Below are positions 11,253 through 22,804 of a DNA stretch of 64,000 bases, piece by piece. Under the pieces are notes generated by a model. The model saw nothing but the letters and a program-made list of their open reading frames with translations. It did no database searches and was not told where the DNA came from. The translations under genes and the position numbers were made by a program. This DNA is from Apium graveolens. Taxonomy: Eukaryota; Streptophyta; Magnoliopsida; Apiales; Apiaceae. Position 1 is the stretch's first letter. Each line of letters opens with the position of its first letter. The DNA lies in the NCBI RefSeq assembly GCF_009905375.1, contig NC_133650.1, positions 62,065,669 through 62,129,668 on the forward strand, read 5' to 3'.

Positions 11253-12780
11253 TAACGACTTCGGAAGAATTGATAAGAGATTTTGAGAGAATGGAAATAG
11301 AAGTAAAGGTAACCGGAACTGGAACTGAAAAGCTTTTTGAGATCTCAATGCAGCCAGAGTTATTGGAAAAGATCAGATTGTGCCAGGAGAAAATAGTGAA
11401 TGAAGGTAGAGAGTCAATGACTGGAGAGGAGATCCATACTGAGAAAGATGATAAAGGGATAATGAGGTACTCCTACCGGATTTGGGTTCCGAATGTTCAA
11501 GAGCTTAAAGATGAGATATTGGATGAAAGCCATAGTTCAAGGTATTCCATTCACCCGGGAAGTACCAAGTTGTATAGGGATTTGAAGGAATATTACTGGT
11601 GGCCCAACATGAAGAGGGACGTAGCAGAATGGGTAAGTAAATGTTTGACTTGCCAAAGTGTAAAGGCAGAGCACCAGAGACCCAGTGGACTCTTGCGACC
11701 CCTGGAGATTCCCGAATGGAAATGGGAACAGATAGCGATGGATTTTGTTGTAGGCTTGCCAAGGACGAAAGCCAATCACGACGCCATTTGGGTAATTATA
11801 GACCGACTGACAAAGTCAGCTCATTTCATTCCTATCAATGAGAGATACACAGTCGATAGACTGGTGGACATTTACCTTAAGGAAATAGTAACGCGACATG
11901 GAGTCCCAGCGTCCATTGTCTCAGACCGAGACCCCAGGTTCAACTCCAGATTTTGGAGGAGCTTTCAGGAATGTGCGGGGACCAAGTTAAATATGAGTAC
12001 CGCGTACCATCCCCAGACGGATGGGCAGAGTGAAAGGACCATCCAGACACTAGAGGATATGTTGAGAGTCTGTGCAATAGACTTTAAAGGGAGTTGGGAT
12101 GATCACTTGCCGTTGATCGATTTTTCTTATAACAATAGCTTTCATGCTAGCATCGGAATGCCGCCTTATGAGGCCCTGTACGGAAGAAGGTGTCGATCTC
12201 CCTTATACTGGGATGAAGTAGGAGAGCGGAAGATGCTCGGACCCGAAGTGGTCCAAAGGACCAAAGATATAGTGGATCTTATCAGAGGGCGACTTGTAGC
12301 AGCCCAAGACAGACAGAAGAAATATGCAGACCTAGCCCGAAAGGACAAGGAATATGAAGTAGGGGACTTAGTATTGCTAAAGGTATCCCCTTGGAAGGGA
12401 TTAATGAGGTTCGGAAGGAAAGGAAAACTAAGCCCAAGATACATTGGACCTTTTGAGATATTAAGACGGATTGGAAAGTTAGCTTACGAGCTAGCCTTAC
12501 CCCCTAATTTGCAACAAGTTCATAATGTGTTCCATGTGTCAATGCTAAGGAAGTATCATCGGGATGCCAGACACATAGTGGAGTACGAGCAGGTGGATAT
12601 GCAGCCAGATCTAACTTACGTGAAGAAGCCAGTAAGGATTATAGATAAGAAGAGCAGGTGCTTCGGAACAAAGTGATCAAGCTAGTCAGAGTACTATGGC
12701 AGAATCATAATGTGGAAGAATCAACTTGGGAACTAGAGAGCACAATGCTAGAAAAGTACCCCCATTTATTTTCTGTTTGA
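11249..12780 (+). pseudogene. pol: Gypsy integrase with C-terminal chromodomain, copy 1
   Basis: The zinc-binding part is at about 11540-11680 (HPGSTKLYRDLKEYYWWP ... KCLTC). The catalytic core has Asp in IAMDFVVGL, Asp in SDRDPRF and Glu in DGQSERTIQ. The GPY/F-type module (SPRYIGPFEIL) is at about 12430-12480. The C-terminal chromodomain is at about 12600-12780 (KPVRIID ... VLW ... WELES). Chromodomains of this group are known to steer integration to heterochromatin through methylated histone H3. One base is missing near 12650 (AAGAAGAGC against AAGAAAGAGC in copy 2), so the last half of the chromodomain is out of frame with the core. Confidence 0.92.
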
Positions 12781-12796
12781 TTCCGGGACGGAATCC

Positions 12797-12813
12797 TTTT
12801 AAGGAGGGAAGAC
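12797..12813 (+). other. Polypurine tract, gypsy copy 1
   Basis: AAGGAGGGAAGAC directly precedes LTR 2. It primes plus-strand synthesis. Copy 2 has AAGGAGGGGAGAC before 22805. Confidence 0.85.
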
Positions 12814-15800
12814 TGTAATAACCCCCAAAATTTTCAACTTTTTGTAACCCTTGTGAATAGTGTTTTTGCTGAATGAGAAAACTTTTCATGCCACACTATG
12901 TAGGGGTTCTGTTATGGATATTATGAGATTTTATTAGTACTCTATACGGTATATGAGTGTATGTAAAGATCGTCAGAATCCAATTCCGAACACTTTGGTT
13001 TTTTCCAGAAATCCACTAGATATGGAGAGAATTCAGTATAAGGTAACAGGATAAAAAGGATTTAAATTAAAGGATTAAAATAGAGGATCATAAAAAGGAA
13101 TATAATGTATTGAGAAAGGTTAAGGGAACCTAAGTAATAAGATCCCGGGTATGATCCTTCAAACGATAAACGAGAACGAAAGTTAAGCGAACCGTATAAC
13201 AGATCAGCGGTCATTAGGCAAACAATTAGGAAGTTAATCAAAGGGATTAGAGTGAGTGATGTCACCCAACCAATGAGAGGAGGACAAAGAGGGAAGGATG
13301 ACATCACAACATGACATAGGCATGACATGGGTAGGAAGGAGATGTGGTGGCTTTTTAACCACACAAAATCAAGGGCAAATAGGTAATTGACTAAATCAAA
13401 CACAAAAACAAATCAACCAAGCCAGCAAATTCATTCTTAATCAAAATCAAAAAGAAACCAAGGCATTGTTCTTGAGAGCTCTCGGCTTTTTACTATTGCA
13501 AAAGGCAAGAAAATTCAAAATCAAAGATCCAAGCTTCCTAAATTGGTGAGTTAATTCCCTAATCATCTTCATGCTTAGTTAGGGCTATATCATGAGTTTA
13601 AGCCATCAATTCCTTCTCAATCTTCTTCATTTAATCAAAGAAGAAGACAATGAATAGTGTTTTCAAGTTTTTAACTTGAAATTTTTCTTGTTTTCCTTGA
13701 AGATCCAAGCATTCCTAAGACTTCTCAAAGCTTCTTAAGGCTTCCTAGCTACTCCCACCACTTCAAGGAAGTTATATCATCTCCAAACCCTAGATTCCTA
13801 TGTATTATAAGATGATTTTGATTAGTAGGGTGATATTGTAGCTTGATGTTTGTGATTTAGAGTTTGGGATTGAAATGATATTGAAATGGAATGGTAAATA
13901 TTGTTGTTTTGATTAAAAGAACTTAAGTATGGTTAAAGTTAAGCTTAGGCATAAGTATGAATGTTAAAATTGAATTGGTTGGGGTTGTCATGATGTGATA
14001 AGGATGGATGTTGGTTGTATGTTGGATTTGAGGTTGAATTGGGTTGGTTTTGAATGGTTTAAAATTGGGAAATCGCGTAAACATAGCCGACATAACGTCC
14101 GATTTTCTTTAGACTGTTTTTGTGCATAACATTAGGACCCGAGAACCCCCTGCTAGATTATGACCATTGCCATGTTTAGATAGCTCATGTTACGAGCTTC
14201 GTTTTGATATGTAGTTCGTTCGATTCCGATGCACGGTTTAGGAGAAACGACCGTTTCATGTAACGGCGTTTCGAGAACGAAACTTTTCCCCTCGCCTTAC
14301 TTTGAAACATAGGTTAAAGACCAAAAAGGGTTAATTAATGTATGAAACATTTATGGTAACTTTGTTAGGCAGTTGGTAAGACACTTGCGAAGGAATCGCC
14401 TTAAAACTCGTAAAGGTTAAATTATTAAAAATGGTGGAGCCGAGGGTACCCGAGTGACTTAAGCGAGTAGTAAGCGCAAAACAAGCGTTAGAGTCTAAGT
14501 TAGTTAAAGTATAGATTTACAAGTGACTTTGGTTTAATTCCAACTTACATGTTGTTTATAGGTTACCAGACTCGTCCCGAGCCTTTTATCACCCCAAGTC
14601 GCTCAGGCAAGTTTTCTACCCGTTATAACTGTTGTTGTGATGTATATATGTATTTGCATTATCTTGCGATAGATACATGTTGGTTAATTAGCAAATGTTG
14701 CAATATATTGAAGCATGCTGCTATGGTATATATATATATATGCATGCATGTTTCGTATTCTTTCCATATATATCTGTTGATTCAGTTGATAATACCTATG
14801 CTAGAGGATAGCGGTAATTTGCATATACCCTTAGTAAAGGGACCCAAAGGTGAAAATATTTTCTAAAACCGGGAGTCGAGGATCCCGAGTAGATTTTGTA
14901 TATATGGATATAAATATATATATATACTTATATATATATATATGGTCATAGTTTTCAAAACTATTAATCGAATAAGGGTTATTCGATAACTTTATATTAA
15001 TTATTGAATATTATTTCGAATATTATTCGAGGGCTTATGACTCCTTTATATTATTATTGAATATTACTTGGATATTCAATCGAGGATGTATGACTCCTTT
15101 ATTTTATGAATATTATTTATAATATTCATTCGAGGTATTATGACTCCGCTTATTACTGAAATATATTCTTTATTTTATTAAAGAATAATTTTTCGATAAT
15201 CAAACTTATTTTCGATTATTCAAATAAAGATAGTACTTTCATATAAGTATATCTTTGGTTATTTAATACTCGTTTCAAGTATAAATTTTAATACTTCTAC
15301 TTCAATTATTTTTATAAAGATTATTCTTTATGGGAATATTATTTAAATAATAATATTCAGACATTTTCTAAATATTCTGGGGACTGATTTACTTCATTAA
15401 ATCAGTTTTAGTCCAAACACTCTTTAAAGTGTTTTCGAGTCTTCAAAATGATTTTTAAAAAGTTAGAGCGGATCCCAAAACTCATTTTTATATTTAAGAT
15501 CTTCCTTTTTAAGGGGATTTTAATACTCGCTCAAAACCTGAGGGATCCGGCTCTGTGGTGTATTTTATATTCGCAACACGGTTGCAGTTTTGGTAAATGA
15601 ATTGATTACTTACCCAACGTTCGGGAAGTAAGTCCATCTATTGAGTCGGCATAAGCAACATGGGCTCAGTGGGCGTCCATGATAGTGTAAGTGGCTCAGT
15701 GGGAGTCCATCAAATGCATAAGTGGCTGAGTGGCAGTCGAGCATAAGGTCCTATTACGACCAGGGTGATGACCAGTGGGGAATTCGTCCATCTACTAGTA

Positions 15801-16724
15801 GAAAAGGTTACTTATGGGTATCTTTGCCTGATCAGCAAGATATCTGGTTTATGCCAAATTCTTTTCCTTTCCAAATTTATTGGATATTGCAATTCTGTTC
15901 ATATTTTACATGATAGAGGTTTTCAGGAAATTGTATAAAGAAGATGTATATGTGGATATATATATATATATATCAGAACTTAATGAAGTATATCATAACT
16001 TCATTTCCTTTAATAATATTTCAAAGATTTAATCTATTCAAATCTTGTCTTGTAGTCTCATCTATCTGATGAACTGTTGAAAGCTCATTATACTTTGAAC
16101 AGTGGTAGTTCAAGCAGCTTTTTAAATGATATAAGTATAGTGAAGTATTTGGTAACTTCATCCCTTGTTTTTTACTTATATCTAGTAAGTAATTATCTTA
16201 CGCATGATAAAAGATTCTAGTAAGTATCCATTTAGATACTTATATTATTGTTATCACTATATATTATGTTGCGAGCTGTAAGGCTCACTCTTGCTTTATT
16301 TCTTCATCACACAACAACAGTTAGGAAAGATGGCCAGACTCCAGCAGACCCAGCGCAAGCGCGTGGGAAGCGTCCCGCGTCTTCCCGATGATGTTGTAGC
16401 TGCTATAGCTGCAGAGGTAGATCTATTGGTAGATCAGGCATTCTATTTTTGAGAATCAAATTATGTATAATTATAACTTGTGGCAGATAATGGCAATTAA
16501 CTGTAAATTATCAAGTAATCATTTTGGGTTGTAATAACTTTTAAATTGTGGATTCAAAGACTTGTACTTATTTCAATTTCATCTCTGAGACTATAACGGG
16601 TTGTGGTGTGTGTTAGTGTGGGGTCACAGCATAAGGTTATTTATTATTAATTAAGTGAAGTGATATTATGGAAAGAAAGACCGTGACGACCCGGATCCCC
16701 GACCCCGGATCTGGGGGTGTTACA
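12814..16724 (+). repeat. Gypsy LTR 2, shared by both internal regions
   Basis: 3911 bp, TGTAATAACCCCC to GTGTTACA. It acts as 3' LTR of copy 1 and 5' LTR of copy 2. It differs from LTR 1 and LTR 3 at roughly 1-2% of sites by eye. It carries the only intact copy of the 40-codon micro-ORF (16330-16452). Confidence 0.95.
16330..16452 (+). CDS. Micro-ORF in gypsy LTR leader with a histone H3 tail-like N-terminus
   Basis: A 40-codon ORF starting MARLQQTQRKRVGS and continuing with LPDDVVAAIAAEVDLLVDQ, a short likely amphipathic helix. Without the Met, residues A1, R2, Q5, T6, R8, K9 and G12 fit the H3 tail (A-R-T-K-Q-T-A-R-K-S-T-G). The ATG lies 72 bp after the TATA-like box at 16258-16266 and is preceded by a leader-like CAACAACAGTTAGGAAAG, so it could be the first ORF of the element's RNA. 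In LTR 1 it is frameshifted. In LTR 3 it is open but R8 is Cys. Translation is unproven; it could be a chance uORF. Confidence 0.45.
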   Translation: MARLQQTQRKRVGSVPRLPDDVVAAIAAEVDLLVDQAFYF

Positions 16725-16728
16725 GAAA

Positions 16729-16740
16729 TGGTATCAGAGC
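16729..16740 (+). other. Primer-binding site, gypsy copy 2
   Basis: TGGTATCAGAGC, identical to the site at 6742 and placed 4 bases after the end of LTR 2. Confidence 0.9.
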
Positions 16741-16936
16741 TAAGCGTTATAAACCTCAGAGATGATGCGACGATATAATAACAAACTCACAAAGATAATA
16801 AGAACTCTTGCCAAGTTCATGGACGGACTACTTAAAGTAGTGCTGACAGTTAAAACCCTTACGGGAACCCTTATAAGTATCATGATAGTAACTTAGCTCG
16901 TTTAATGTGTAGGCGCCTGAGATAGAGGACCCTGAG

Positions 16937-17626
16937 ATGTTCGAGCGTGAACATGATGAGGCACTGCTAGATGTTGAGGATCAGGAGGAGCCTGAGATGG
17001 AGGAGGATGAGGAGGACCCCTCAGAGGAGTCAGAGACGGAGGTCATTGCTATTTCAGATGAGGAGGACCCCTCAGAGGAGTCAGAGACAGAGGTTATTGC
17101 TATTCCAGATGAGGAGGACCCGGATGAGGTCCCAGTAGCTGAGGAGTATGTTGGACCTATGGTAGTGTATGTTGGTACCCCATTACCCACACTTCCGGTG
17201 GTCAGAGCCCCTACCCCTCCACCACTATCCTGGATTCCCGATGATGACAGCTCAGAGACCCATACTTCCGAGCCTAGGCAGACCGAAGAGGCACCCTCAG
17301 CGGCTCCGGATTCACCACCTCTTGACCCTGCCCACAGGCAGTCTTCGTTAGCTCATGGATATGTTCAGGATGTTCTGAGGACCCGAGTAGCTATTGCCGA
17401 GGGCCGACTGGATGAGGCCAGGCGAGAGTTGGATGCAGAGAGGGCGGGTAGGCGTACCCGAGCTTATGAGACTAGGGCTTCTATACCCCGATCCTTGAGG
17501 AGGGAGCTTACGGGGATAGAGCTCACATCCCGAGCGAGGCTCAGATCGCTCCAGGGGGACAGGCATGGTAGGATCTCTCGGCGGCAGGCCGACTATATGT
17601 CCCGTCATGCGATGGAAAGGGTATGA
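16937..17626 (+). CDS. Extra ORF before gag, acidic protein, copy 2
   Basis: 229 codons, the counterpart of 6950-7639 with the same acidic 17-residue repeats, Pro/Ser-rich centre and arginine-rich C-terminal helix. It is uninterrupted, although the gag-pol frame of the same copy has six stops. At this length a few percent of divergence need not produce a stop, so openness alone is weak evidence of function. About ten residues differ from copy 1, spread along the protein. Confidence 0.6.
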   Translation: MFEREHDEALLDVEDQEEPEMEEDEEDPSEESETEVIAISDEEDPSEESETEVIAIPDEEDPDEVPVAEEYVGPMVVYVGTPLPTLPVVRAPTPPPLSWIPDDDSSETHTSEPRQTEEAPSAAPDSPPLDPAHRQSSLAHGYVQDVLRTRVAIAEGRLDEARRELDAERAGRRTRAYETRASIPRSLRRELTGIELTSRARLRSLQGDRHGRISRRQADYMSRHAMERV

Positions 17627-18060
17627 GAGCTGACCCGCTCCGGTGTGTGATTCAGGATTGATGATGGAATAGTCTAGTTGTCTAGTTAGCCGAGGCCTTA
17701 GTAAGAGCCAATTTTCCGGGATAGTTGACTTGTATATAGCATCCCTTTTTTCTGACTAGACAGATAGACTCTTGTGTATCACTTTTGGGACAGATGACTG
17801 TAGCACTATTGTACTTTTGACCAGATCAAACTATGTATTTCTCGCATTATGTATATATTTGTTTCCTTTGGTTCAGTTCATTAGTGACGGGATCACTGTT
17901 TTTATCATTATTATTACTGCACTTCGTATTAGAACTTTCTTAAAATAATAGAATTGCGATATACGTTCTCCCCATTATAAGAGCTGTGCAAGGCACAATG
18001 TTGTATATGATTGTGACCTAACGTTGAATTTCCCGATAATTTTTTTTTATTATCAGAATC
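17627..18060 (+). other. Leader between extra ORF and gag, copy 2
   Basis: About 430 bases like 7640-8071, with no convincing ORF. It ends in a T-rich stretch before the gag ATG. Confidence 0.5.
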
Positions 18061-19410
18061 ATGCCGCCAAGAAAGATTGGAACTAGGGCGAACCCTGGAT
18101 CTGAGGACCAGGGAAGCCATAACCAGGATGATAGGAACCAGGAACACAGTGAAGAGGAAGATGAGGATTATGTGGAACAGGATGACTCCCTGTATGAAGA
18201 GGAAGAGGAAACATATGATGTTGAGGGATTTGAGATAGAGGCTGAAGAAGGAGAAACCGAGGTTGAGCAACCAGTACCAAACCCAGGCATGGATCCCATG
18301 GGCCAGTTCATGCAACTCCTAAGGCAGAATTTGGAACGTCAACCCAACCCACCCCCTCAAGGAAATAACAATACTGTGGCAAACTCTTTCAGGGCTTTTA
18401 AGTCCCTTAAGCCCCCTGAGTTCCACGGATCAGCCGACCCAGTTGAGGCAAGGGCATGGTTAAAGGAAATGGAGAAATCCTTTGAGATTTTGAGTACCGA
18501 TGAGGCACAGAAGACTGTATTTGCTACCTACCTTCTGAAAGGAGAAGCTAACTACTGGTGGGAGGCCAAGAAAAATATGGAGACAGATGCTATTATAACT
18601 TGGGAGAGATTTAGTCAGTTGTTTCTAGGGAAGTATTTCCCGAGGTTTATGGAAAACCAGATGGAGCTCAAGTTCTTGGAGCTAAAGCAGAATAACTTGT
18701 CTGTAGCAGAGTACGAAGCGAAATTTACTGAGTTATCAAGATTTGTGCCGGAGTTTATGAGCACTGAGGAAAAGAAAGCTAGGAGGTTTCAGCAGGGACT
18801 GAAACCGTGGATTCAGAATAGGGTGGCAATCCTTGAGCTTACGGACTATGCCACTCTGGTGCAAAAGGCAACGATTGTAGAAGTCGGAAGTGAACAAATG
18901 CAGAAGGAAAGAGAGAAGGAAGGAATAAAGAGGAAAAGTATGAGCATGGGTGGAGGTTCCACAGGAAGGAGCTTCCCAACTAGATTTAATCGAGGAGCAG
19001 TGTCCCTACCAGGAAGGAACACTGGGTTTAAGCGGCCAATGAGTGTGAGTGTGAGCCAGGGCGGCCATAAATCAAGAATGTCCTATTCTAACCAGTCTCG
19101 ACCCCCATTGCCAGCCTGTAACATATTTTGAAGGAATCACACTGGGGAGTGTAAAGGAAAGCCAGTAACCTGCTTTAAGTGCGGTCGGGAAGGCCACTAT
19201 TCAACTAAGTGCCCATCATCAACCCCTGCCGTCATTCCAACCACCACTTGTCATCAGTGTGGACGCCCAGGTCATTGAAAGAGGGAATGCCCAATGAACA
19301 AACCAGCAGCTTCGGGAGCAAGCAGGGCTGCTTCTAGTAAGCCACCTACTGCGAGGACTTTCAACATGACAGTCCAGGATGCTATGAAAGATTCAGATTT
19401 GATAGCAGGT
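18061..19410 (+). pseudogene. gag: Gypsy gag, copy 2, with stops in the zinc knuckles
   Basis: Starts MPPRKIGTRANPG and keeps the gag core in one frame, unlike copy 1. The first knuckle is destroyed: CNICG became CNIF followed by TGA at 19129-19131. The third knuckle has TGG to TGA at 19276-19278. The second knuckle ([14 protein letters not shown]) is intact. The frame continues into protease, which shows that the ancestor had a single gag-pol frame. Confidence 0.9.
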
Positions 19411-20760
19411 ACCCTTTCTCTAAATTCAGTCAGTGCAAATGTTTTATTTGATTCGGGAGCAACTAAATCTTTTATATCAAAGGACTTTGCGCGTAAGTTA
19501 AGACTTAAGGCTGAACCCTTGATAGAACCCTTGCAAGTAGAAATAGCCAATCATGAAATTATTCCTGTTAACCAGATTCACCCCGCCTGTGAGATAGGCA
19601 TAGGGGAGCAATCTTTTAGTGTTGATCTGATTCCTTTTAAATTAGGGGAGTTTGATGTAATTTTGGGAATGGACTGGCTATCTAGCAATGATGCTCAGAT
19701 AGACTGTAAAGGGAAGAAAGTTAAGCTAAATGTCCCAGGGAAGAAATAAGTTATATTTAGAGGAAAGAGGCAGACGCAGAAATTTTTGACCATGGCCCAG
19801 GCCAAAAGGATGCTACGAAAAGGAAGTGAGGCCTACCTAGCCTATGTGGTGGACACGCAGAAGGAGGTGCCTAACTTACAAGATATTCCAGTAGTCAACG
19901 AATTTGAAGATGTATTCCCACAAGACCTTCTGGGATTACCACCCGATAGAGTGATTGAATTTGCTATTGAGTTGGCCCCAGGGACGACGCCAGTTTCAAA
20001 AGCACCTTACCGATTAGCCCCGTTAGAAATGAAGGAATTAGCTATCCAATTGCAGGAACTCTTGGATAAGGGTATGATAAGACCCAGTGTGTCTCCATGG
20101 GGAGCACCAGTTTTATTTGTTAAGAAGAAAGATGGGAGCATGAGGCTGTGCATAGACTATCGAGAGTTGAACAAGCTAACCATAAAGAACAGGTACCCAT
20201 TACCTAGAATAGACGATCTGTTCGACCAGCTAAAGGATGCTGTTTATTTTTCCAAGATCGACCTGAGAACTGGATATCACCAACTAAAGATTAAACCCGA
20301 AGATATTTCCAAGACAGCGTTCCGTACCAGGTATGGGCATTATGAGTTCTTGGTAATGTCCTTTGGATTAACCAACGCCCCAGCGGCTTTCATGGATTTA
20401 ATGAATAGAGTATTTAAGAAGTACTTGGACAAATGTGTGATAGTTTTTATCGATGATATTTTGATCTACTCAAGGATTGAGACAGAACATGCAGAGCATT
20501 TGAGGATAGCTCTAGGAATACTCAGAGAGGAACAGTTATATGCCAAATTCTCGAAGTGTGAATTCTGGCGGAATGAAGTACAGTTTTTAGGACATGTGAT
20601 CAATAAAGAAGGAGTATTGGTCGACCCCTCCAAGATAGAGGCGGTCTCAAATTGGGAAAGGCCAACCACACCCACAGAGGTAAGGAGTTTTATAGGATTG
20701 GCCGGCTACTATCGTAGATTTGTACAGGACTTTGCGAAGATCGCAGCCCCTTTGACATGA
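19411..20760 (+). pseudogene. pol: Gypsy protease and reverse transcriptase, copy 2
   Basis: Protease [10 protein letters not shown] and the RT blocks are as in copy 1, including FIDDILIYS near 20445-20470. GAA became TAA at 19747-19749 between protease and RT. The TGA at 20758-20760 lies in the RT-RNase H connection, at the same codon as 10770-10772 in copy 1. The copy 1 stop at 10665 is a normal TGG here. Confidence 0.92.
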
Positions 20761-21240
20761 CTTACTCGTAAGACAGAGAAGTTTGAATGGACGGAGAAAT
20801 GCGAGAACAGTTTTCAGGAATTAAAGAAAAGGTTGATAACGGCTCCGGTATTGGCATTGCCGGACGGAAAAGGAGATTTTGTGATATATAGTGATGCGTC
20901 GCACAAAGGATTAGGATGTGTGCTTATGCAGCACAGTAAAGTGATTGCGTATGCGTCGAGGCAATTGAAGGAATACGAGGTTAGATATCCTACTCATGAC
21001 CTTGTGCTCGCGACAATAGTATTTGCCTTAAAAATTTGGAGGCACAACTTGTATGGAGAGAAGTGCGAGATTTTCACAGACCATAAGAGCCTCAAGTACA
21101 TATTTACGCAGAAAGAGCTCAACATGCGCCAGAGGAGATGGTTAGAACTAATCAAGGACTATGATTGTGAGATTTTTTATCATCCAGGGAAAGCCAATGT
21201 AGTGGCTGATGCCCTTAGTAGGAAGGAAAGACTCAAAATG
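20761..21240 (+). pseudogene. pol: Gypsy RNase H, copy 2
   Basis: [40 protein letters not shown] and [10 protein letters not shown] are in order. The catalytic Glu of copy 1 (DLELAAIV) is Val here (DLVLATIV), so this copy lacks a key residue as well as the upstream frame. Confidence 0.88.
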
Positions 21241-22500
21241 ATAACGACTTCGGAAGAATTGATAAGGGATTTTGAGAGAATGGAAATAGAAGTAAAGGTA
21301 ACCGGAACCGGAACTGAAAAGCTTTTTGAGATCTCAATGCAGCCAGAGTTATTGGAAAAGATCAGATTGTGCCAGGAGAAAATAATGAATGAAGGTAGAG
21401 AGTCAATGACTTAAGAGGAGATCCATACTGAGAAAGATGATAAAGGAATAATGAGGTACTCCTACCGGATTTGGGTTCCGAATGTTCAAGAGCTTAAAGA
21501 TGAGATATTGGATGAAAGCCATAGTTCAAGGTATTCCATTCACCCGGGAAGTACCAAGTTGTATAGGGATTTGAAGGAATATTACTGGTGGCCCAACATG
21601 AAGAGGGACGTAGCAGAATGGGTAAGCAAATGTTTGACTTGCCAAAGGGTAAAGGCAGAGCACCAGAGACCCAGTGGACTCTTGCGACCCCTGGAGATTC
21701 CCGAATGGAAATGGGAACAGATAGCGATGGATTTTGTTGTAGGCTTGCCAAGGACGAAAGCCAATCACGACGCCATTTGGGTAATTATAGACCGACTGAC
21801 AAAGTCAGCTCATTTCATTCCTATCAATGAGAGATACACAGTCGATAGACTGGTGGACATTTACCTTAAGGAAATAGTAACGCGACATGGAGTCCCAGCG
21901 TCCATTGTCTTAGACCGAGACCCCAGGTTCAACTCCAGATTTTGGAGGAGCTTTCAGGAATGTGCGGGGACCAAGTTAAATATGAGTACCGCGTACCATC
22001 CCCAGACGGATGGGCAGAGTGAAAGGACCATCCAGACACTAGAGGATATGTTGAGAGTCTGTGCAATAGACTTTAAAGGGAGTTGGGATGATCACTTGCC
22101 GTTGATCGAGTTTTCTTATAACAATAGCTTTCATGCTAGCATCGGAATGCCGCCTTATGAGGCCCTGTACGGAAGAAGGTGTCGATCTCCCTTATACTGG
22201 GATGAAGTAGGAGAGCGGAAGATGCTCGGACCCGAAGTGGTCCAAAGGACCAAAGATATAGTGGATCTTATCAGAGGGCGACTTGTAGCAGCCCAAGACA
22301 GACAGAAGAAATATGCAGACCTAGCCCGAAAGGACAAGGAATATGAAGTAGGGGACTTAGTACTGCTAAAGGTATCCCCTTGGAAGGGATTAATGAGGTT
22401 CGGAAGGAAAGGAAAACTAAGCCCAAGATACATTGGACCTTTTGAGATATTAAGACGGATTGGAAAGTTAGCTTACGACCTAGCCTTACCCCCCAAATTT
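21241..22500 (+). pseudogene. pol: Gypsy integrase, copy 2
   Basis: In frame with RNase H until a TAA at 21412-21414 (GGA in copy 1), then open again from 21451. Zinc-binding part, Asp (IAMDFVVGL), Asp (LDRDPRF, with Leu in place of Ser before it) and Glu (DGQSERTIQ) are present, and the SPRYIGPFEIL module follows. An extra C in the C run at about 22487-22493 shifts the frame, so the chromodomain is read from another frame. Confidence 0.9.
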
Positions 22501-22771
22501 GCAACAAGTTCATAATGTGTTCCATGTGTCAATGCTAAGGAAGTATCATCGGGATGCCAGACACATAGTGGAGTACGAGCAGGTGGATATGCAGCCAGAT
22601 CTAACTTACGTGGAGAAGCCAGTAAGGATTATAGATAAGAAAGAGCAGGTGCTTCGGAACAAAGTGATCAAGCTAGTAAGAGTACTATGGCAGAATCATA
22701 ATGTGGAAGAATCAACTTGGGAACTAGAGAGCACAATGCTAGAAAAGTACCCCCATTTGTTTTCTGTTTGA
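22499..22771 (+). pseudogene. pol: Gypsy integrase C-terminus with chromodomain, copy 2
   Basis: An open segment encoding the end of integrase (QQVHNVFHVSMLRKYHRDAR) and a complete chromodomain-like region (EKPVRIIDKKEQVLRNKVIK, then VLWQNH and ESTWELES). In copy 1 this region is broken by a missing base, so this is the better copy. The domain belongs to the chromovirus group and would read histone marks at the target site. It is separated from the core by a frameshift. Confidence 0.88.
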
Positions 22772-22804
22772 TTCCGGGACGGAATCCTTTTAAGGAGGGG
22801 AGAC

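Noticed and set aside
13062..13403. A 113-codon minus-strand ORF found at the same place in LTR 2 and LTR 3 and shortened in LTR 1
   Set aside because: Its repetition only reflects that the LTRs are copies. It has hydrophobic low-complexity content, no known domain, and runs antisense to the element's transcript.
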